A DNA stretch of 7,612 bases, taken from Lachnospiraceae bacterium (GTDB taxonomy: Bacteria; Bacillota_A; Clostridia; Lachnospirales; Lachnospiraceae). Of the stretch, positions 4,474-7,612 are shown piece by piece. Under the pieces are notes generated by a model. It was not told the origin of the DNA, searched no databases, and worked only from the letters and a program-made list of their open reading frames with translations. Positions within the stretch are counted from its first letter, which is position 1. The number at the start of each line of letters is the position of its first letter. The DNA lies in contig JAILPG010000003.1 in NCBI GenBank assembly GCA_024699595.1, positions 1 through 7,612 of the forward strand, read 5' to 3'. A program made the translations under genes and the position numbers.

Positions 4474-7347
4474 ATGAACATAAAGGGTGTTTTCACAAAA
4501 TCTAATCAGGATGCAGACAGGAACAAGGCGGCAAACACCGCAAGTACTGTTCTGTCTTTGCTGATGATCCTAAGCGTTACAGCGATCATCGTTTATTTAG
4601 TGTATTTCTTTATCTTCGGAAGGGCGGATAATTTCTTTACGGGGATGAGCTGCAACGAGATCACCGAAGGCTGGAGTATCACATATGAAGATGGCACGTC
4701 GCAGGAGATCAGTCTTCCATATAAGACAAAGGCTGATAAGGGCTCGGCTGTCGTTATCGAGACTGTTATTCCCGATGATGTTACCAATAAGGATTATGTT
4801 GCTTTCCGGTCATTTAGGCAGAATACAAAGATATATGTGGGTGATGAGCTCAGATGTGATTACTCGATGTATGAGGAAGGCCCCTACAGGCGTGATCTGG
4901 TGAGCCTGTATGTGTATGCGCCGATAGAAGAATCGGACGCAGGAAAGACCTTAAGGATAGAATCCGTAAGATACAAGAAGGAAAGCAGGGAGTACAGCAG
5001 GGTTTATTACGGTTCCCTGTCCGGAATAATGTACAATTATTTCAGAACCTTTGCCGCTCCGTTTATATTTGCGGCTGTATTCTTACTTATGAGCATTCTG
5101 TTCATAGTTGCGGGACTGGTCATTTATGTGGTCTTAAAGACCGATATCAGGCTCGATTACATGGGTTGGGCGCTTCTTAGCGTGGTGCTTTGGAACTTCA
5201 GCCAGTCGGATTTCAGGGATTTTATCTACCCAAACATTAAGGCGCTCAGCATGGTACCCGCCTTCGGTCTTATGACGATGCCTCTTCCGATAGGCCTTTA
5301 TTACAACAATATCCAGAACAAGAGATATTACAGGGTTCATGTGACGATGTTTGCACTGTACCTTGTGCATTTCATATACTGGCTTGTCTGCCAGCTCACC
5401 CATACCAGAGATTTCTATGACAGCATATATTATGATTTCGGAATGATAGGTATATATATCATCGCTATCGGATATACACTTATCATGGATCTTAAAAAAG
5501 GCCTGATAAAGGAGTATCTTGTCTCTGCGGTAGCCTTTGTCGTGCTCGTATTCGGCGCCATCGGGCAGATCGCATATTATATCACAAACAGTAACTATGC
5601 TTCGGCGACCTTCTTCTCGTGCTTTGTAGGTCTGGTGGCGGCTCTGTCGTTTTTTGAGGGTATCAACAGGATCAACGGCGTGCGGACCAAGGTCAAGGTC
5701 GAGAACATGGCAAACAGCCTTAAACAGGAATTCCTTGCCAACATGTCCCATGAGATAAGGACCCCCATAAACGGTGTGCTTGGAATGAATGAGGCAATAC
5801 TCAGGGAGAGCACGGAGAGCAATATCATTGAGTATGCCACTGATGTTGACAATGCCGGCAGGCTGCTTTTGTCTATCATCAATGATATCCTGGATTACTC
5901 AAAGCTTGATTCGGGAAAGATGAATCTTGTGAATGAGGATTACAACATACGAAACGTCATAGCCACCTGCAACAGCATAATAGACAACAAGGTAAAGGAT
6001 AAGAACATTAAGCTTACGGTGGATGCGGATCCGAAGATGTACTGCGAATTATACGGTGATGACGTCAGGATACAGCAGATGATCATAAATCTTCTGACAA
6101 ACGCCGTAAAATATACCGAGAACGGCAGCGTGACCTTAAAGCTGTATACCGAAGACATCGACAGAGAGAATGTCCTTTTGCATGTAAATGTAAAGGATAC
6201 CGGGATCGGCATAAAGGATGAGGACAAGGAGACTCTCTTTACAGCCTTTGCAAGGGTAGATGAGAACAGGAACAGAAATATAGAAGGAACGGGTCTTGGC
6301 CTTAACATCACGGCCAGGATAGCCGAGCTTATGAACGGAAGGATCGATCTTGAGAGTGAATACGGCAAGGGTTCCGAATTCATGATCACGATCCCCCAGA
6401 AGAAAAGATCGGATAAGAGGCTTGGAAGTGTTGACCTTAAAGAAGCTACAGTCAATGCGGTAGTCAAATACATGGATGGCGGCGTATATGCGCCAAACGG
6501 AAGGATACTCGTAATAGATGATGTAAGCATCAACTTAAAGGTTATAGCAAGCTTCCTCAGGAATTCCGGAATATCCATAGATCTTGCCGCTTCCGGGGAT
6601 GAAGGAATAGAGCTTGCAAAGATATACCGCTACCATATCATCTTTCTTGATCACATGATGCCCGGAAAGGACGGCATTGAGACGCTTAAGGAGATAAGGG
6701 CTCTCCAGGATAATCAAAACAGTACGATCCCCGTGATCATGCTTACCGCCAATGTATCGGAGGGACTGAGGGAGAGATATTTAAGCTACGGATTTGATGA
6801 CTATATCGCAAAGCCGGTATCCTATACAGAGATAAATACCATAGTGAAAAAATATCTGCCGACGGAAGCCTACCTGATCAATGAGGAGAGATGGGGCTCA
6901 AACGACAAGGCAGTGATGTCTGCGATAAGTACGGGTATAGGATCCGTGCTTTCCGATGATGTGGAAGAAAAGGCAGATGAGAAGGATAAAGGACTCATAG
7001 ACAGGGCCGTTGGCCTTGAATACTGTGCGGGGAGCGAGGAAATATATACCGAAACACTCAAGGCATACGTCGAGGAAAATATGGGCGATAAACTGGATAC
7101 TTATTACTCGGCCGACGACTGGGACAATTACCGGATAACGGCTCATTCGATCAAATCAATTTCAAAAGCGATCGGAGCCATGGGCCTTTCTGATTTTGCA
7201 AAGGAAATGGAAGCATTTGCCAAAGAAAAAAAGATCGGAGAGATCGCCTCAAGACACGAAGCCTTTGTCGCAGAATACAGCCGGGTCATTGACGAGATAA
7301 AGGCAATGTTAAGAGACATGATCCTTGACGGGGATGACAGAGAGTAA
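4474..7347 (+). CDS. Hybrid sensor histidine kinase: DISM-like membrane sensor, HisKA, HATPase, receiver, HPt (957 aa)
   Basis: Membrane phosphorelay kinase. Residue order: TM1 at about 25-48; an extracytoplasmic domain at about 50-190, rich in beta-like strands, resembling the jelly-roll sensor of 7TMR-DISM proteins; seven further hydrophobic segments at about 195-395; HisKA with SHEIRTPINGVLG and phospho-accepting H426; HATPase with N-box INLLTNAVKY (N543), G1 DTGIGI (D575) and G2 GTGLGL (605-609); a receiver from about 676 with D682/D683, phospho-acceptor D726 in FLDHMMPG, T758 and K780; and a C-terminal HPt (about 840-950) with H891 in TAHSIKSISKAIGA. All catalytic residues are present, so a full His-Asp-His relay is encoded in one chain. 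The ligand is unknown. ATG 4474 is preferred; an in-frame TTG at 4435 would add 13 residues, but it lies inside the palindrome. Neither has a clear Shine-Dalgarno. The next gene, 54 bases on, encodes a receiver, its likely partner. Confidence 0.93.
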   Translation: MNIKGVFTKSNQDADRNKAANTASTVLSLLMILSVTAIIVYLVYFFIFGRADNFFTGMSCNEITEGWSITYEDGTSQEISLPYKTKADKGSAVVIETVIPDDVTNKDYVAFRSFRQNTKIYVGDELRCDYSMYEEGPYRRDLVSLYVYAPIEESDAGKTLRIESVRYKKESREYSRVYYGSLSGIMYNYFRTFAAPFIFAAVFLLMSILFIVAGLVIYVVLKTDIRLDYMGWALLSVVLWNFSQSDFRDFIYPNIKALSMVPAFGLMTMPLPIGLYYNNIQNKRYYRVHVTMFALYLVHFIYWLVCQLTHTRDFYDSIYYDFGMIGIYIIAIGYTLIMDLKKGLIKEYLVSAVAFVVLVFGAIGQIAYYITNSNYASATFFSCFVGLVAALSFFEGINRINGVRTKVKVENMANSLKQEFLANMSHEIRTPINGVLGMNEAILRESTESNIIEYATDVDNAGRLLLSIINDILDYSKLDSGKMNLVNEDYNIRNVIATCNSIIDNKVKDKNIKLTVDADPKMYCELYGDDVRIQQMIINLLTNAVKYTENGSVTLKLYTEDIDRENVLLHVNVKDTGIGIKDEDKETLFTAFARVDENRNRNIEGTGLGLNITARIAELMNGRIDLESEYGKGSEFMITIPQKKRSDKRLGSVDLKEATVNAVVKYMDGGVYAPNGRILVIDDVSINLKVIASFLRNSGISIDLAASGDEGIELAKIYRYHIIFLDHMMPGKDGIETLKEIRALQDNQNSTIPVIMLTANVSEGLRERYLSYGFDDYIAKPVSYTEINTIVKKYLPTEAYLINEERWGSNDKAVMSAISTGIGSVLSDDVEEKADEKDKGLIDRAVGLEYCAGSEEIYTETLKAYVEENMGDKLDTYYSADDWDNYRITAHSIKSISKAIGAMGLSDFAKEMEAFAKEKKIGEIASRHEAFVAEYSRVIDEIKAMLRDMILDGDDRE

Positions 7348-7401
7348 ATTAAGAGGATAAGATCCTTTCAACAATACGAAAAACGGTAAAGGAAGAATAT
7401 A

Positions 7402-7612
7402 ATGGCGAAAAAGATCCTGTTAGTAGATGATTCGAAGGTAAATCTGATGATCGCAAAGGCTGCGATGAAAGATATCGATGCACAGACCGATATGGCCATG
7501 TCAGGTGACGAATGTCTTGAAAAGACAAAAGAGACAAAGTATGATGTCATCCTTCTCGATCAGCTGATGCCTGAAAAGGACGGCCTTACAACATTTAAGG
7601 AACTAAAGAGCG
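7402..7612 (+). CDS. Receiver-domain response regulator, C-terminus cut by window edge
   Basis: The first 70 residues are present and form the N-terminal half of a CheY-like receiver: ILLVDDSKVN with acidic residues D9 and D10, and VILLDQLMPEKDG with predicted phospho-acceptor D53. The conserved Thr/Ser and Lys should lie beyond the window, as should any output domain, so it may be a lone receiver or carry an HPt, HD-GYP, GGDEF or DNA-binding part. AAAGGAAG (7388-7395) six bases before the ATG is a good ribosome site. It lies 54 bases after the hybrid kinase on the same strand, with only a weak 5-bp stem (AGGAT/ATCCT, 7354-7366) and no T-run terminator between, so co-transcription is likely. 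It probably takes phosphate from the kinase HPt H891. Confidence 0.88.
   Translation, partial: MAKKILLVDDSKVNLMIAKAAMKDIDAQTDMAMSGDECLEKTKETKYDVILLDQLMPEKDGLTTFKELKS

Noticed and set aside
5134..6578. Long open frames on the minus strand (5134-5751 and 5940-6578)
   Set aside because: They lie wholly inside the kinase, whose domains and catalytic motifs are intact; the antisense proteins show no recognisable domain and have no convincing start signals.
7354..7366. Hairpin AGGAT-AAG-ATCCT between kinase and receiver genes as a terminator
   Set aside because: The stem is only five A/T-containing pairs with a three-base loop and is followed by just TTTC, too weak for intrinsic termination.

Overview
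This looks like chromosomal DNA from a member of the Clostridia, most likely a Lachnospiraceae or Butyrivibrio-like organism. The reasons are moderate GC, frequent AGA/AGG arginine and ATA isoleucine codons, AGGAGG-type ribosome sites, sigma-A-like promoters, and a large hybrid histidine kinase of a style common in that family. The family-level placement is an inference from style and protein resemblance, not from a database match.

Layout. On the minus strand, positions 1-2229 hold an overlapping pair of envelope genes: a zinc-ribbon multi-pass membrane protein (631-2229), then a secreted or anchored TPM-domain protein whose C-terminus runs off the window (1-641). The order and domain types resemble ydjG-ydjH of the Bacillus subtilis ydjFGHI (PspA/SPFH) operon. 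On the plus strand, aspS (aspartyl-tRNA synthetase, 2377-4140) diverges from that pair. It is followed by tRNA-Leu(CAG) at 4251-4334 with a strong intrinsic terminator, then a hybrid sensor kinase (4474-7347) with a DISM-like eight-segment membrane region and HisKA, HATPase, receiver and HPt modules, then the start of a separate receiver-domain gene (7402 to the window edge).

How the parts work together. The aspS and tRNA-Leu block is translation housekeeping. The minus-strand pair probably belongs to an envelope-stress or membrane-organisation module. The kinase carries every phosphotransfer domain of a His-Asp-His relay in one chain, and the next gene supplies a second Asp receiver, so the two probably form a phosphorelay.

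Most worth a second look: (i) two divergent promoters that interlock, each -35 lying in the other's spacer, between aspS and the zinc-ribbon gene; (ii) an inverted, decayed copy of the tRNA-Leu 3' half just past the terminator, which turns the terminator into a roughly 35-bp-arm palindrome reaching into the mature tRNA; (iii) a 34-bp palindrome at the expected transcription start of the kinase, which has no obvious Shine-Dalgarno; (iv) an AspRS whose motif 2 and flipping-loop wording recall the alphaproteobacterial form. I do not see a clearly new defence or mobile system here.
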